Below, piece after piece: positions 8,760-17,198 of a DNA stretch of 64,000 nucleotides. Both the position numbers and the translations under genes were made by a program. Below the pieces are notes generated by a model. The model made no database searches and had not been told where the DNA came from. It saw only the letters and a program-made list of their open reading frames with translations. Position 1 is the first letter of the stretch, and each line of letters begins with the position of its first letter. This DNA is from an uncultured Coriobacteriaceae bacterium (GTDB lineage Bacteria; Actinomycetota; Coriobacteriia; Coriobacteriales; Coriobacteriaceae): assembly GCA_949298635.1 (NCBI GenBank), contig CASFXG010000001.1:29979-93978 (forward strand). Direction: 5' to 3'.

Positions 8760-10427
8760 TTAGACCTCCATGACGACCGGGATGATCATCGGACGGGTCT
8801 TGGTGCGGTTCCAGATGAAGTTCGAGAGCGAGTCGCGCACGGCCTTGCGGAGCGCGCCCGTGCTGCTGCTCGTGAAGTCGAACGACCCCTTTTCGACCGC
8901 TTTCATGATGGCCTGCGACGCGTCGTCGCCGAATTCCTCGTCGATGTTGAACGAAACGCCGCGGCTCGAGAATTCGATCGCGTCGATGTGCTTCTTCTTC
9001 ATGGAGACGACGGCCACAACCGTGACCATGCCGTCGTTTGCGAGCTTCTGACGGTCGCGGAGCACGATGGGGTCGGTGTCGCCAATGCGCAGACCGTCAA
9101 CGTAGACGATGCCGCTCTCCACCGCGGGGCCGACCTTCACCACGCCGCCACGCACCTCGAGCGTGTCGCCGTTATCGAGCACGAAGATGTGATCCTCGGG
9201 GATACCCACCTTCCGCGCGAGGCGCGCGTGCGCCCGCAGGTGCACGGCCTCACCGTGCACGGGCATGAAATAAGTCGGCTTGGCCATGGTGAGCATGAGC
9301 TTGAGTTCCTCCTGGCTGCCATGCCCGGAGACATGAACGAGCTTGGAGGATTTGTCGACCACGGTGCAGCCGAGCTTCGCCAGGCTGTTGATGACCTGCT
9401 GCACGGCCTTCTCGTTGCCGGGAACAGGCGTCGCGGAAATGATGACGGTGTCACCCGAGTGGATCGAGAGCGTCTTGTGCTCGCCGTTGGCCATACGCGA
9501 GAGCGCAGAGAGCGGCTCGCCCTGAGAGCCGGTGCACATGACGACAATCTTATCGTCGGGAATGCCGTTCACGTCGTAGGCGTCGATGATATCCGCCTCA
9601 TCGATCTCGAGATACCCGAGCTCACGCGCAACACGGGTGTTCGTGAGCATGGAACGGCCGGTGACGACGATCTTGCGACCGCTCGCCTTTGCGGCGTTGC
9701 AGATCTGCTGCAGGCGATGGATGTGGCTCGAGAACGAGGCGACGAATACGCGTCCAGGCGCATTCTTGATGACCTCATTGAGCGTGGGGCCTACCTCCGC
9801 CTCAGATTTGGTGAAGCCAGGCACGGTCGCGTTCGTAGAATCCGAGAGAAGCAGGTCGACGCCCTGCTTGGCGAACTTCGAGATAGCAGCGTAGTCCGGC
9901 GTCACGCCGTCGATGGGCGTCTGATCGAGTTTGAAGTCACCGGTATGCATGACCGTGCCCTGCGGCGACTTGATGTAGACGCCGAGGGCGCCGGGGATGG
10001 AGTGGGTCATGGAGAAGAAATCGACCGAGATGCACCCGAGGCTGATGTGCGACCCGCTCTTAACCTCGCGGAACTTAGGTGAGCGGATGCGGAACTCGGC
10101 AAGCTTGCCCTCGATGAAGCCCAAGGTGAGCTTGCTCGAGAAGATGGGCACCTTGTTGTTGAGATCCTGGAGGAGGTACGGCAGGGCACCGGTGTGATCC
10201 TCGTGGCCGTGTGTCACGATGATGCCGCGAAGCTTCTCCTCGTTCTCAAGGACATAGGTGTAATCCGGCAAGACGAGGTCGATGCCGGGCTGCGAATCAT
10301 CGGGAAACATGAGGCCCGCGTCGATGAGCACCATGTCGGGGCCGCATTCGACGACCGTCATGTTCTTGCCGATGCCGTCGAGGCCGCCTAGCGGGATGAT
10401 GCGCAGGGGTTGGTTCTTTTTTGCCAT
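8760..10427 (-). CDS. rnj: Ribonuclease J
   Basis: RNase J is a metallo-beta-lactamase/beta-CASP enzyme with 5'-3' exonuclease and endonuclease activity in mRNA decay and rRNA maturation. The metal-binding motif HGHEDH lies at residues 73-78. The beta-CASP region (SDSTNATVPGFTKSE, GSQGEP) and the late HVSGHGSQEELK motif are present, and the 555-aa length is typical. The ATG at 10427 has AAGGAGC about 12 bases upstream, just before a short GAGCT/AGCTC hairpin. It lies downstream of pnp, the 3'-5' exonuclease, but a strong terminator separates them, so it likely has its own promoter in the AT-rich patch at 10500-10560. Confidence 0.94.
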   Translation of the reverse strand: MAKKNQPLRIIPLGGLDGIGKNMTVVECGPDMVLIDAGLMFPDDSQPGIDLVLPDYTYVLENEEKLRGIIVTHGHEDHTGALPYLLQDLNNKVPIFSSKLTLGFIEGKLAEFRIRSPKFREVKSGSHISLGCISVDFFSMTHSIPGALGVYIKSPQGTVMHTGDFKLDQTPIDGVTPDYAAISKFAKQGVDLLLSDSTNATVPGFTKSEAEVGPTLNEVIKNAPGRVFVASFSSHIHRLQQICNAAKASGRKIVVTGRSMLTNTRVARELGYLEIDEADIIDAYDVNGIPDDKIVVMCTGSQGEPLSALSRMANGEHKTLSIHSGDTVIISATPVPGNEKAVQQVINSLAKLGCTVVDKSSKLVHVSGHGSQEELKLMLTMAKPTYFMPVHGEAVHLRAHARLARKVGIPEDHIFVLDNGDTLEVRGGVVKVGPAVESGIVYVDGLRIGDTDPIVLRDRQKLANDGMVTVVAVVSMKKKHIDAIEFSSRGVSFNIDEEFGDDASQAIMKAVEKGSFDFTSSSTGALRKAVRDSLSNFIWNRTKTRPMIIPVVMEV

Positions 10428-10514
10428 GAGCTATAAAGCTCCTTTCACGTCGCAGTACGAAATGCATCGCGCTCATGCGCGAGAACGTCCAAAGAGCATG
10501 ACAATGTGTATAGT

Positions 10515-10534
10515 CATACAGAATATATTGTATG
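10515..10534. promoter_or_regulatory. AT-rich inverted repeat upstream of rnj
   Basis: CATACA and TGTATG are separated by 8 bases inside the only AT-rich patch between rnj and pnp. This is where the rnj promoter would be expected, and TACAAT- and TATATT-like -10 candidates overlap it. It could be an operator; no regulator is identified. Confidence 0.3.
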
Positions 10535-10630
10535 TGTTTTACCGAAGACTTGTGTCAGGCTCACGGCATCCCACAGGAACAGCGTAAGACTAGACGGCGC
10601 TGAACATACCGAGCAACATATGCGCACAGA

Positions 10631-10672
10631 AAAAAGCCGCTGCGTAGAGAATCGTCTCGACGCAGCGGCTTC
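10631..10672 (-). terminator. Intrinsic terminator after pnp
   Basis: AAGCCGCTGCGT pairs with ACGCAGCGGCTT in a 12-bp GC-rich stem with a 14-nt loop. On the minus strand it is followed by a T-run (A-run at 10631-10635 on the plus strand). It lies about 37 bases beyond the pnp stop codon. Confidence 0.9.
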
Positions 10673-10708
10673 CAAGCATATCAGCGCTCTATGGCGAACC
10701 TCAGCGGC

Positions 10709-12937
10709 TTACCCCTCGTGATGACGGCGCGGCGCGCGGCCACCGTGCCCATTGTCACCGGGACGACGGCGCGGGCGCTCGGAGCGGTCGCGGCTCTCGC
10801 GACGCGGGCGACCTTCACCCGAGCCCTTGCCGGAACCCTCGGGCGCCTGCGGCTTGTCGAGGCGGTCGAGCGAGACCTTGCCCTTGTCGTCGACCTCAAT
10901 GACCTTAACCTTCACGCTATCGCCGACATTCAGCACATCCTCGACGCGATCGACGCGGCCCTCGGCGACACGGGAGATGTGCAGGAGGCCGTCATGCTCG
11001 CCGAACAGTCGCACGAACGCGCCGAAGTCCTTAACCGTCACCACGGTGCCGTCGTAGACCTCGCCAATCTCGGGCTCGCGGATGATCTCCTTGATCTGGT
11101 CGATCGCCGCGTTCACGGAGTCGCCCACGCCGCCGACGACGACCGAGCCGTCCTGGTCGACGTTGATCGTCGTACCCGTGCCATCCTGGATGCCACGGAT
11201 GGTGTCGCCGCCCTTGCCGATGATGTCGCGGATCTTGTCCACCGGCACCATGATGGTCTCGATGCGCGGCGCGCTCGAGCGCAGCTGCTCGCGCGGCGCA
11301 GGGATGACCTCAAGCATCTTGCCCAGAATGAACGCGCGGCCCTGCTTGGACTGTTCAAGGGCGGTCTTCAGAATCTCGAAGGTGAGGCCGGTGGCCTTGT
11401 TGTCCATCTGGAGCGCGGTGATGCCGCGCTCGGTTCCCGTTACCTTGAAGTCCATGTCGCCGAGGAAGTCCTCGATGCCCTGAATGTCGGAGAGGACGAC
11501 GGTCTTGCCCTCTTCCTGGATGAGACCCATGGCGATGCCAGAGACGGGGCGCTTGAGCGGCACGCCGCCGTCCATGAGCGCAAGGCAGCTCGCGCAGGTG
11601 GACGCCATCGAGGAGGAACCGTTGGACTCCATGACCTCAGAGACGACGCGGATGGCATACGGGAATTCCGTCTCGTCGGGCAGCACGGGGAGTAGCGCAC
11701 GCTCGGCAAGGTTGCCGTGGCCGATCTCGCGGCGCTTGGGCGCGCCGATGCGGCCGGTCTCGCCGGTGCAGAAGGGCGGGAAGTTGTACTGGTGCATATA
11801 GCGCTTGCCGTCGACCGGTTCGATGGTGTCGAGGCGCTGGCCTTCGCTCAGCATGCCGAGCGAGAGCACCGAGAGCACCTGGGTCTGGCCGCGCTGGAAG
11901 AGGCCGGAACCATGCACGAGCGGCAAGTAGCTGTCCTTCACCATGATGGGACGGATCTCGTCGGCGGCGCGGCCATCAACGCGCTCACCCGTCTCGACGA
12001 CCATGGTGCGCATGGCCTTCTTCTCGAGTTTCTTGAGGTTCACCGGGATCTCGCGCTCCCAGGCGAGCTGCTCCTCCTCGGTGAACTCGGCGCGGATACG
12101 CTCTTTCAGCTCTTCGACGTGCGCGATGCGAGAAAGCTTGTCGGCATCGGAGAGTGCCGCGTACATCTCGTCGTAGTGGGCGAAGATGCGCTCCTCGACC
12201 TCGGGAACGGGCTGGTCGAGCTCGTACTCCTTCTGCTGGATGGGACCGTTTACGCGCTGCCATTCCTCGACGAAGGCGAGCTGGGCGTCGCAGAAGGCCC
12301 CGATGGCCTCCTGGCCGAAGCGCATGGCGGCGAGCATGTCGTCCTCGGTGACCTCCTCGGCACCGGCCTCCACCATGGAGATGAAGTCGCGCGTGCCGGC
12401 GAGCTCGAGGTCAAGGTCGGAATTCTCGCGCTCCTCATACGTGGGGTTCACGATGAACTCGCCCGTCTCCTTGTTGCGGCCGATGCGCACACACGCTAGA
12501 GGACCCTCGAAGGGTACGCCGCCCAGGGTAAGGGCGAGTGAGGCACCCATAGTGCAGATCACGTCGATGGGGTTCTTCTGGTCGGCCACGAGTGAGGTGG
12601 CGACGATCTGCACCTCGTTGCGGAAGCCGTCCGGGAAGCTCGGGCGAATGGGGCGGTCGATCATACGCGCGGTAAGCGTGGCCTTTTCAGAAGGACGACC
12701 CTCACGCTTGAGGTAGCCGCCCGGGATGCGCCCGGCCGCGTACATCTTCTCGTTGAAATCGACGGTGAGCGGGAAGAAGTCGTAGTTCTTCCGCTCCTTC
12801 GAGACTACGACGGTCACGAGGGCCGTCGTGTCTGCCTGCTTGACCAGGGCGGCGCCGGTCGCCTGCTTGGCGAGTTCGCCCGCCTCGAGCGTGTAGGTCT
12901 TGCCGTAGAGCTCAAAGGTCTTGGTTACGAGTGACAT
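10709..12937 (-). CDS. pnp: Polyribonucleotide nucleotidyltransferase (PNPase)
   Basis: PNPase degrades RNA 3'-5' by phosphorolysis and can add 3' tails. The 742-aa product has two RNase PH-like domains separated by the helical linker. A KH domain lies near 550-615 (PVDKIRDIIGKGGDTIRGIQ) and an S1 domain near 622-690 (GEVYDGTVVTVKDFGAFVRL). An Arg/Gly/His-rich tail of about 45 residues follows, which is longer and more basic than in many homologues. The ATG has AAGGAGAG upstream. It follows rpsO with a terminator and palindromic leader between them, the ancestral rpsO-pnp order in which PNPase represses its own message. Confidence 0.97.
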   Translation of the reverse strand: MSLVTKTFELYGKTYTLEAGELAKQATGAALVKQADTTALVTVVVSKERKNYDFFPLTVDFNEKMYAAGRIPGGYLKREGRPSEKATLTARMIDRPIRPSFPDGFRNEVQIVATSLVADQKNPIDVICTMGASLALTLGGVPFEGPLACVRIGRNKETGEFIVNPTYEERENSDLDLELAGTRDFISMVEAGAEEVTEDDMLAAMRFGQEAIGAFCDAQLAFVEEWQRVNGPIQQKEYELDQPVPEVEERIFAHYDEMYAALSDADKLSRIAHVEELKERIRAEFTEEEQLAWEREIPVNLKKLEKKAMRTMVVETGERVDGRAADEIRPIMVKDSYLPLVHGSGLFQRGQTQVLSVLSLGMLSEGQRLDTIEPVDGKRYMHQYNFPPFCTGETGRIGAPKRREIGHGNLAERALLPVLPDETEFPYAIRVVSEVMESNGSSSMASTCASCLALMDGGVPLKRPVSGIAMGLIQEEGKTVVLSDIQGIEDFLGDMDFKVTGTERGITALQMDNKATGLTFEILKTALEQSKQGRAFILGKMLEVIPAPREQLRSSAPRIETIMVPVDKIRDIIGKGGDTIRGIQDGTGTTINVDQDGSVVVGGVGDSVNAAIDQIKEIIREPEIGEVYDGTVVTVKDFGAFVRLFGEHDGLLHISRVAEGRVDRVEDVLNVGDSVKVKVIEVDDKGKVSLDRLDKPQAPEGSGKGSGEGRPRRESRDRSERPRRRPGDNGHGGRAPRRHHEG

Positions 12938-12952
12938 TTCTCTCCTTCATCT

Positions 12953-13003
12953 CCGTACGCCCCGTTGCGTACGGGCTTCCTCGTGCCGGACACGTGTCCG
13001 GCA
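12953..13003 (-). promoter_or_regulatory. Structured pnp leader (two inverted repeats)
   Basis: Just upstream of the pnp ribosome site, CCGTACG/CGTACGG (12953-12974) forms a 7-bp stem with an 8-nt loop. The perfect 20-bp palindrome TGCCGGACACGTGTCCGGCA follows at 12984-13003. In Gram-negative bacteria a hairpin in this leader is the RNase III/PNPase autoregulation site. A similar role here is inferred. Confidence 0.5.
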
Positions 13004-13038
13004 AACGTCAAGGGAAGCACCTCGCTTCCCCTCACATG

Positions 13039-13063
13039 AAAAGGAGCCCCGCTCGGGGGCTCC
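13039..13063 (-). terminator. Intrinsic terminator after rpsO
   Basis: GGAGCCCC pairs with GGGGCTCC around a 5-nt loop, followed on the minus strand by TTTT. It lies 13 bases past the rpsO stop and before the pnp leader. Confidence 0.85.
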
Positions 13064-13075
13064 TGCATGCACACC

Positions 13076-13354
13076 TTACTGGATGTTGTCGCGGATGCCG
13101 AGCTTCGCGATAAGTTCACGGTACTCGACGATGTCGTTCTTCTTGATGTAAGACAGAAGACGACGACGATGGCCGACGATCATGAGCAGGCCGCGGCGGG
13201 TGTGGAAGTCCTTCGGATGAGTCTTCATGTGCTCAGTGAGCTCACGGATGCGCTCCGTGGCGATGGCAACCTGAACCTTGGGGTTGCCGGTGTCCTGCGC
13301 GTTCTTGCCGAACTCGGCGGTGAGCTCCGCCTTGCGCTCCTTCGATACGGTCAT
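13076..13354 (-). CDS. rpsO: 30S ribosomal protein uS15
   Basis: uS15 is a primary binder of the central domain of 16S rRNA. The 92-aa product MTVSKERKAELTAEFGKN...LIAKLGIRDNIQ contains the family signature HxxDFHTRRGLLMIVGHRRRLLSYIKK and is slightly longer than the usual 88-89 aa. The in-frame sequence before 13354 does not belong to the family and is excluded. The ATG has AGAAAGGTG upstream. It is followed by its own terminator and then pnp. Confidence 0.97.
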   Translation of the reverse strand: MTVSKERKAELTAEFGKNAQDTGNPKVQVAIATERIRELTEHMKTHPKDFHTRRGLLMIVGHRRRLLSYIKKNDIVEYRELIAKLGIRDNIQ

Positions 13355-13484
13355 GGTTTCACCTTTCTCTCGATACGCCAAGAACTGGGTAGGTCGTCGG
13401 TGATTCGACGAACCAAGTCCAAGGCACGACTGCGCTATGGTACCACAACGCGTCCCCATCCTCGCAACCTGCACATATCCCTAG

Positions 13485-13517
13485 TGTCCCAAAAAGGGAC
13501 AGGTGCATTTTGGGACA
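13485..13517. repeat. Left 33-nt inverted repeat flanking the RAYT
   Basis: This 33-nt unit begins TGTCCCAAAAAGGGACA and ends TTTTGGGACA. It is the exact reverse complement of 14349-14381. The unit is itself hairpin-forming (TGTCCCAAAA with TTTTGGGACA, or TGTCCC with GGGACA), as REP sequences are. Confidence 0.9.
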
Positions 13518-14264
13518 TCATGAGCGCTGTGACATAGCACGCGAAACGGTCTTGGAACCAACGCCCGTGAGCATAGCGATTTGGCGAACGCTCAATCCGG
13601 CGGCGTGCAACGTCCGCAGACGCGCATTACGCAGGGGTGGATCGAGTGCTTTAAGACCCCTCGGGTCAACATCGAGCACAGACCGCGCTACACGTTCGCA
13701 GTCTTCGTCCGGCGTGCGCTTGCCCAAACGCATCTCATAGGTCATATCAGCATTACTCATAAGCTCACGATAGCCGTTCACGCCTCCAAGTAGTTCGAGT
13801 ACATCGTCGGCATCGACATACACGCGCTCACCCACATACTCCCGATGGCTGCTCCACCGATACGCATCAAAGGCAGCGATCCCCGCTTTAACCGGGTTGA
13901 GATGAATGTAGCGCACCGCAGCGAGTAGCTGACTATCAGTTGAGATGGGCTGGTTGAAAAACCTACTCTCGAAGACATGTCCCGTATGCCCAGTCACCCT
14001 ATTGAAATACTGCGCGTACCGCATGCAAAGCTGGTGCATGATGCGCGAGAGGTCATCAGGCTGCGAGCGCACGAGCAGGTGCACGTGGTTGCCCATAAGA
14101 CACCATGCAACAAGGGAGGCGTCGCATCCGTTAAACGCTTCCTGCATAAGACCGAGGAAATACCAGCGGTCTTCGTCGGAATCGAATAGCACCATGCGGC
14201 CGACTCCACGAATCACGATGTGTTCAACACCGGACTCCGCATACACCCTGCGATGGCGTGGCAC
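13518..14264 (-). CDS. REP-associated tyrosine transposase (Y1/IS200-like)
   Basis: This is a single-domain HUH Y1 transposase of the RAYT group, which nicks single-stranded hairpin-forming REP DNA. The HUH motif is GNHVHLLV, with two histidines one residue apart. The candidate nucleophile tyrosines are in RYAQYFN, followed by the family block GHVFESRFF and the later YIHLNPVKAG. The C-terminus adds a helix-turn-helix (SVRQIAMLTGVGSKTVSRAM). I chose the GTG at 14264 (MPRHRRVYAESGVEHIVIRG) because AGGAGG lies 8 bases before it and RAYTs normally start this way. Upstream in-frame starts reach into the repeat. The stop codon abuts the left repeat. No passenger gene is present, and the gene sits between rpsO and recO. 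Confidence 0.88.
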   Translation of the reverse strand: MPRHRRVYAESGVEHIVIRGVGRMVLFDSDEDRWYFLGLMQEAFNGCDASLVAWCLMGNHVHLLVRSQPDDLSRIMHQLCMRYAQYFNRVTGHTGHVFESRFFNQPISTDSQLLAAVRYIHLNPVKAGIAAFDAYRWSSHREYVGERVYVDADDVLELLGGVNGYRELMSNADMTYEMRLGKRTPDEDCERVARSVLDVDPRGLKALDPPLRNARLRTLHAAGLSVRQIAMLTGVGSKTVSRAMSQRS

Positions 14265-14348
14265 CAAGATCACCTCCTCGCTGCTCGTCATGTACCTATA
14301 CACGATAGGGCACCGTAGGACAGAGTATGCGCTAAGAACAGAAAAACA

Positions 14349-14381
14349 TGTCCCAAAATGCACCTGTCCCTTTTTGGGACA
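14349..14381. repeat. Right 33-nt inverted repeat flanking the RAYT
   Basis: Exact reverse complement of 13485-13517. It begins TGTCCCAAAATGCACC and ends TTTTTGGGACA. It lies directly against the TGA of recO. Confidence 0.9.
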
Positions 14382-15140
14382 TCAGACGCCGAGGAGGAAC
14401 TCGAGGGCGCGGAGGCGGACATCGAGGTGGGTCGCTGCCCACGCGTGGGAAAACGCGAGGAGCAGCGCCGCGGTGGGCGCGTCGATGCTTGCACCAGCGA
14501 GGTCATCGAAGCGCAGCGACATGAGGGCGCGAAACCATCCGACGAGCGTCGCATCGACTTCCTCTGCCCCGGCGACGCTCGAGGCGCACGAAGCACAGAC
14601 GAGGCCGCCCGCCGTCGCAGAGAAATACGAGACGTCCGCATCTCCGCAGAGCACACAGGCCGAAAAATCCGGGTAGTAGCCCAAATGGGCGAGCAGCTTA
14701 AACACATAGGCGGCGACGACGAGGTCGAGATGCGCGCCGTCCAAAACACCATCCGAACCGCCGAGCACCGCAAGCGCGCGCTCGGTGATGGGAAACACGA
14801 ACGGGTCTTCCGCGTCCTCGAAGCAGCACGCCCGCGCGACGTCCACGATTGCGGCGCCAGCGGAAAGCACGTCGAGCTCGGGAGCAGCGCCGAAGGGCGC
14901 GCAGACGAGCGTTGCCTCGGCGACGACATCGAGCGAACGACCGCGCGCGATGAGCATGTCCACCGTGCAGCCGACCTCGCAGCGAGCGGCGAGGCGGCTC
15001 CCTGGCTTGCGCGCGCCCTTCCCCACCGCGCGAATCTGTCGTCCATCACGTGCGAGCAGCGTGTAGATGAGATCGGTCTCGCGCAGCTTGGTTTTATCGA
15101 GCACGAGCACTCGCTCGCGGTATGTCCTTCCCGCAGCCAT
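14382..15140 (-). CDS. recO: DNA repair protein RecO
   Basis: RecO anneals strands and, with RecR, loads RecA onto SSB-coated single-stranded DNA. The 252-aa product starts MAAGRTYRERVLVLDKTKLRETD, a typical OB-fold N-terminus. It has two CxxC pairs of a zinc site (CVLCGDADV and VCASC near the middle). The ATG at 15140 has GGAG seven bases upstream; the longer frame overlaps era and is rejected. The gene order recO-era-dgkA-ybeY-phoH is the widely conserved one. The RAYT element begins immediately after its stop, so any cotranscribed downstream gene has been displaced. Confidence 0.94.
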   Translation of the reverse strand: MAAGRTYRERVLVLDKTKLRETDLIYTLLARDGRQIRAVGKGARKPGSRLAARCEVGCTVDMLIARGRSLDVVAEATLVCAPFGAAPELDVLSAGAAIVDVARACCFEDAEDPFVFPITERALAVLGGSDGVLDGAHLDLVVAAYVFKLLAHLGYYPDFSACVLCGDADVSYFSATAGGLVCASCASSVAGAEEVDATLVGWFRALMSLRFDDLAGASIDAPTAALLLAFSHAWAATHLDVRLRALEFLLGV

Positions 15141-15160
15141 AGGGCTCCACGCCGTCCGCG

Positions 15161-16156
15161 TTACTCGTCCGCCGCGTAGCCCAGGCGGCGAATCTCGCGC
15201 ACGTCTTCGCGCCACCGGCTCTTCACGCGCACGTCGAGCTCGAGGAAGACCTTGCAGCCGAAGATGCGTTCCAGGTCACGGCGGGCGTCGATACCCACGT
15301 GTTTCAACATCTCGCCGCGCTTACCGATGATGATACCCTTCTGGCCGTCGCGCTCAACATAGATCGTGGCATGCACGATGAGCGTGCCGCGCCGACGCTC
15401 GATGGAGTCGCACATGACGCCGATGGAATGAGGGACCTCCTCGCGCGTGCGCAGCAGAAGCTTCTCGCGCACGAACTCAGAAACGATCATCTCGTCGGAG
15501 GCATCGGTGTCCACGCCCTCGGGGAACCACATCGGCCCTTCAGGAAGATAGCTTGAGACAAGGGCGATGAAGGAATCGACGTTGAAGTTCTCCGTCGCGG
15601 AGAGCACGATCTCGTCATCGAACGTGCAGAGCTCGCGCGCGGCAGCGATTTGCTTCATGACGTTTTCCGGCGAAACAAGATCGGCCTTGGTAAGGACGAG
15701 CACGCGCTTTGTGGGCGCCTTCGCCACGCGCTCTGCCACCCAGGCGTCTCCGCGCCCGATGGGCTTCGAGGCATCGATGAGAAAGCACAGGACGTCGACG
15801 TCCTTAAACTCCGCGAGGGCGCTCTTGTTGAGCTCGCTGCCGAGCGAATCCTGGGGCTTATGCAAGCCGGGCGTGTCGACGAAGACGATCTGGGCATCAT
15901 CGGTGCGCACGACGCCGAGCATGCGCCTGCGCGTGGTCTGCGCGACCGGTGACGTGATGGCCATCTTGCGCCCCATGCAGGCGTTCATGAGCGTCGACTT
16001 CCCTGCGTTCGGGCGGCCTACGAGCGCGACGAACCCGCTTTTGAAGCCCGGCTGCGCCGCAGGAGCGATCTCACCGTTTTCATCTTCATCGACGAACGCA
16101 TCGAGCTCTTCGTCGCTCATGTTCTCGAACGGATCGAACTCCTCGATTTCTGCCAT
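15161..16156 (-). CDS. era: GTPase Era
   Basis: Era is an essential GTPase that binds the 3' end of 16S rRNA and assists 30S assembly. The 331-aa product has Walker A GRPNAGKSTLM (near 48-58), the G3 motif DTPGLH, the G4 motif TKAD and a C-terminal KH domain (KRGEMLKHVGIDARRDLERIFGCKVFLELDVRVK). An acidic extension of about 38 residues precedes the G domain (EEFDPFENMSDEELDAFVDE), which accounts for the extra length relative to the usual 300 aa. It is co-directional with recO, separated by 20 bases. Confidence 0.96.
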   Translation of the reverse strand: MAEIEEFDPFENMSDEELDAFVDEDENGEIAPAAQPGFKSGFVALVGRPNAGKSTLMNACMGRKMAITSPVAQTTRRRMLGVVRTDDAQIVFVDTPGLHKPQDSLGSELNKSALAEFKDVDVLCFLIDASKPIGRGDAWVAERVAKAPTKRVLVLTKADLVSPENVMKQIAAARELCTFDDEIVLSATENFNVDSFIALVSSYLPEGPMWFPEGVDTDASDEMIVSEFVREKLLLRTREEVPHSIGVMCDSIERRRGTLIVHATIYVERDGQKGIIIGKRGEMLKHVGIDARRDLERIFGCKVFLELDVRVKSRWREDVREIRRLGYAADE

Positions 16157-16243
16157 GCTTGGATCCTTTCTGGCAATGGGGCGCTTCCCGCTATCATATC
16201 AAGTAAAGGCACGCTACCTGCGAACCGAGATCATGCGCCACCA

Positions 16244-16274
16244 CCAGCCAATAACCCCCGTCCCCATTGGCTGG
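16244..16274. other. Hairpin between dgkA and era
   Basis: CCAGCCAAT pairs with ATTGGCTGG across a 13-nt loop, directly after the dgkA stop. There is no T-run on either side, so termination is doubtful. It may be an mRNA-stabilising structure. Confidence 0.4.
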
Positions 16275-16275
16275 T

Positions 16276-16653
16276 TCAGAGGAGCACGAGGGCGCGGGCG
16301 AATACGATGATGCCCACGATCGCGGCGGTGATGGAGAGCGTGAAGACGCTTGCGGCCGCGATGTCCTTGGCGCGCTTCGCAAGCGGGTGAAGCTCCTGCG
16401 TGGCGAGGTCCACGATCGCTTCGATCGAAGTGTTCACGAGTTCGGCGAACAGCACAAGCCCGATACAGAGGGCGACGAGTACCCAGGAAAGGGCATCAAT
16501 CTTGAGCACAATGCCCGCGATGACCGCAAGCACGCCCACGCACAGCTGCACCTTGATGTTGCGCTCCGTCGTCACCGCGGTGCGGAACCCTTCGAAGGCA
16601 TAGCCGAACGAGCGCAGAAACGTCGGGTGGTCGCGATTCGAGCCGGGAATCAT
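16276..16653 (-). CDS. dgkA: Diacylglycerol/undecaprenol kinase family protein
   Basis: This is a small integral membrane kinase with three predicted helices. In Gram-positive bacteria this family phosphorylates undecaprenol to recycle the cell-wall lipid carrier. The 125-aa product has the diagnostic FAELVNTSIEAIVDL and KRAKDIAAASVFTLS segments, with the conserved glutamates and the AKD motif. I prefer the ATG at 16653, preceded by GGGGGAG; a GTG two codons upstream overlaps the ybeY stop. Position between ybeY and era is the usual one. Confidence 0.9.
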   Translation of the reverse strand: MIPGSNRDHPTFLRSFGYAFEGFRTAVTTERNIKVQLCVGVLAVIAGIVLKIDALSWVLVALCIGLVLFAELVNTSIEAIVDLATQELHPLAKRAKDIAAASVFTLSITAAIVGIIVFARALVLL

Positions 16654-16655
16654 CG

Positions 16656-17198
16656 TCACTCCCCCTTTTCGTCTTCATGATGCCGCGTCACAGGCCCGAT
16701 GCAAACTGTCGCCGGGTCTTCCCCCCGCCTCGTCGCGAGGGCGCGCAGCACGGTGAGCTCGCGCTCCTCCATGGCAAGCGCATCCTCCTCGTTCATATGG
16801 TCATATCCCAAAAGATGGAGCATGCCGTGCGCGAGCATGAGGCGACATTCCTCGGCAGAGGTCGTGCCGAACGCGGGCGCTTGAGCCTCGATGACCGCGG
16901 GCGCGAGCACGATGTCGCCAAGCTCAACGGGCGCTTCCTCAGTATCGCGGGCGTGTGCGAGGACCTCTTCGGGACACGAACCGTCGAGCAGCGGAAACGA
17001 CAACACATCGGTGGGCGCGTCGATGCCACGCCACGCATGGTTGAGCTCGTGCATCTCGTCGTCGTCAACGTAGGCAACAGACACGACGGCATCTACATCC
17101 AAATCGACCGCCTTCAGCACCTCATCGAGGGCTGCCTCGAACTCCTCCTCGGCAACGAGGAGCGGGAGGCCGGCATCGTTCGACAGCAAAACGCTCAC
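16656..17198 (-). CDS. ybeY: Endoribonuclease YbeY
   Basis: YbeY is a zinc-dependent RNase that matures 16S rRNA and takes part in ribosome quality control. The metal-binding motif HGMLHLLGYDH with three histidines is intact. The earlier block ELNHAWRGIDAPTDVLSFPL is the family hallmark. The 180-aa length is slightly above typical. The GTG start overlaps the phoH stop (GTGA), which indicates translational coupling. Confidence 0.95.
   Translation of the reverse strand: MSVLLSNDAGLPLLVAEEEFEAALDEVLKAVDLDVDAVVSVAYVDDDEMHELNHAWRGIDAPTDVLSFPLLDGSCPEEVLAHARDTEEAPVELGDIVLAPAVIEAQAPAFGTTSAEECRLMLAHGMLHLLGYDHMNEEDALAMEERELTVLRALATRRGEDPATVCIGPVTRHHEDEKGE

Larger units (their letters stand above)
13485..14381. 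mobile_element. RAYT element bounded by perfect inverted repeats
   Basis: The 897-bp unit consists of the RAYT gene plus two identical 33-nt inverted repeats in opposite orientation. Its right edge ends exactly at the recO stop codon. No clear target-site duplication is visible, as expected for Y1-type elements. Whether the unit moves or is a domesticated REP-RAYT locus cannot be told from one copy. Confidence 0.75.

Noticed and set aside
8547..10082. Plus-strand open frame of about 510 codons opposite rnj and ftsK
   Set aside because: Antisense mirror of RNase J and FtsK; no recognisable domains and no ribosome site.
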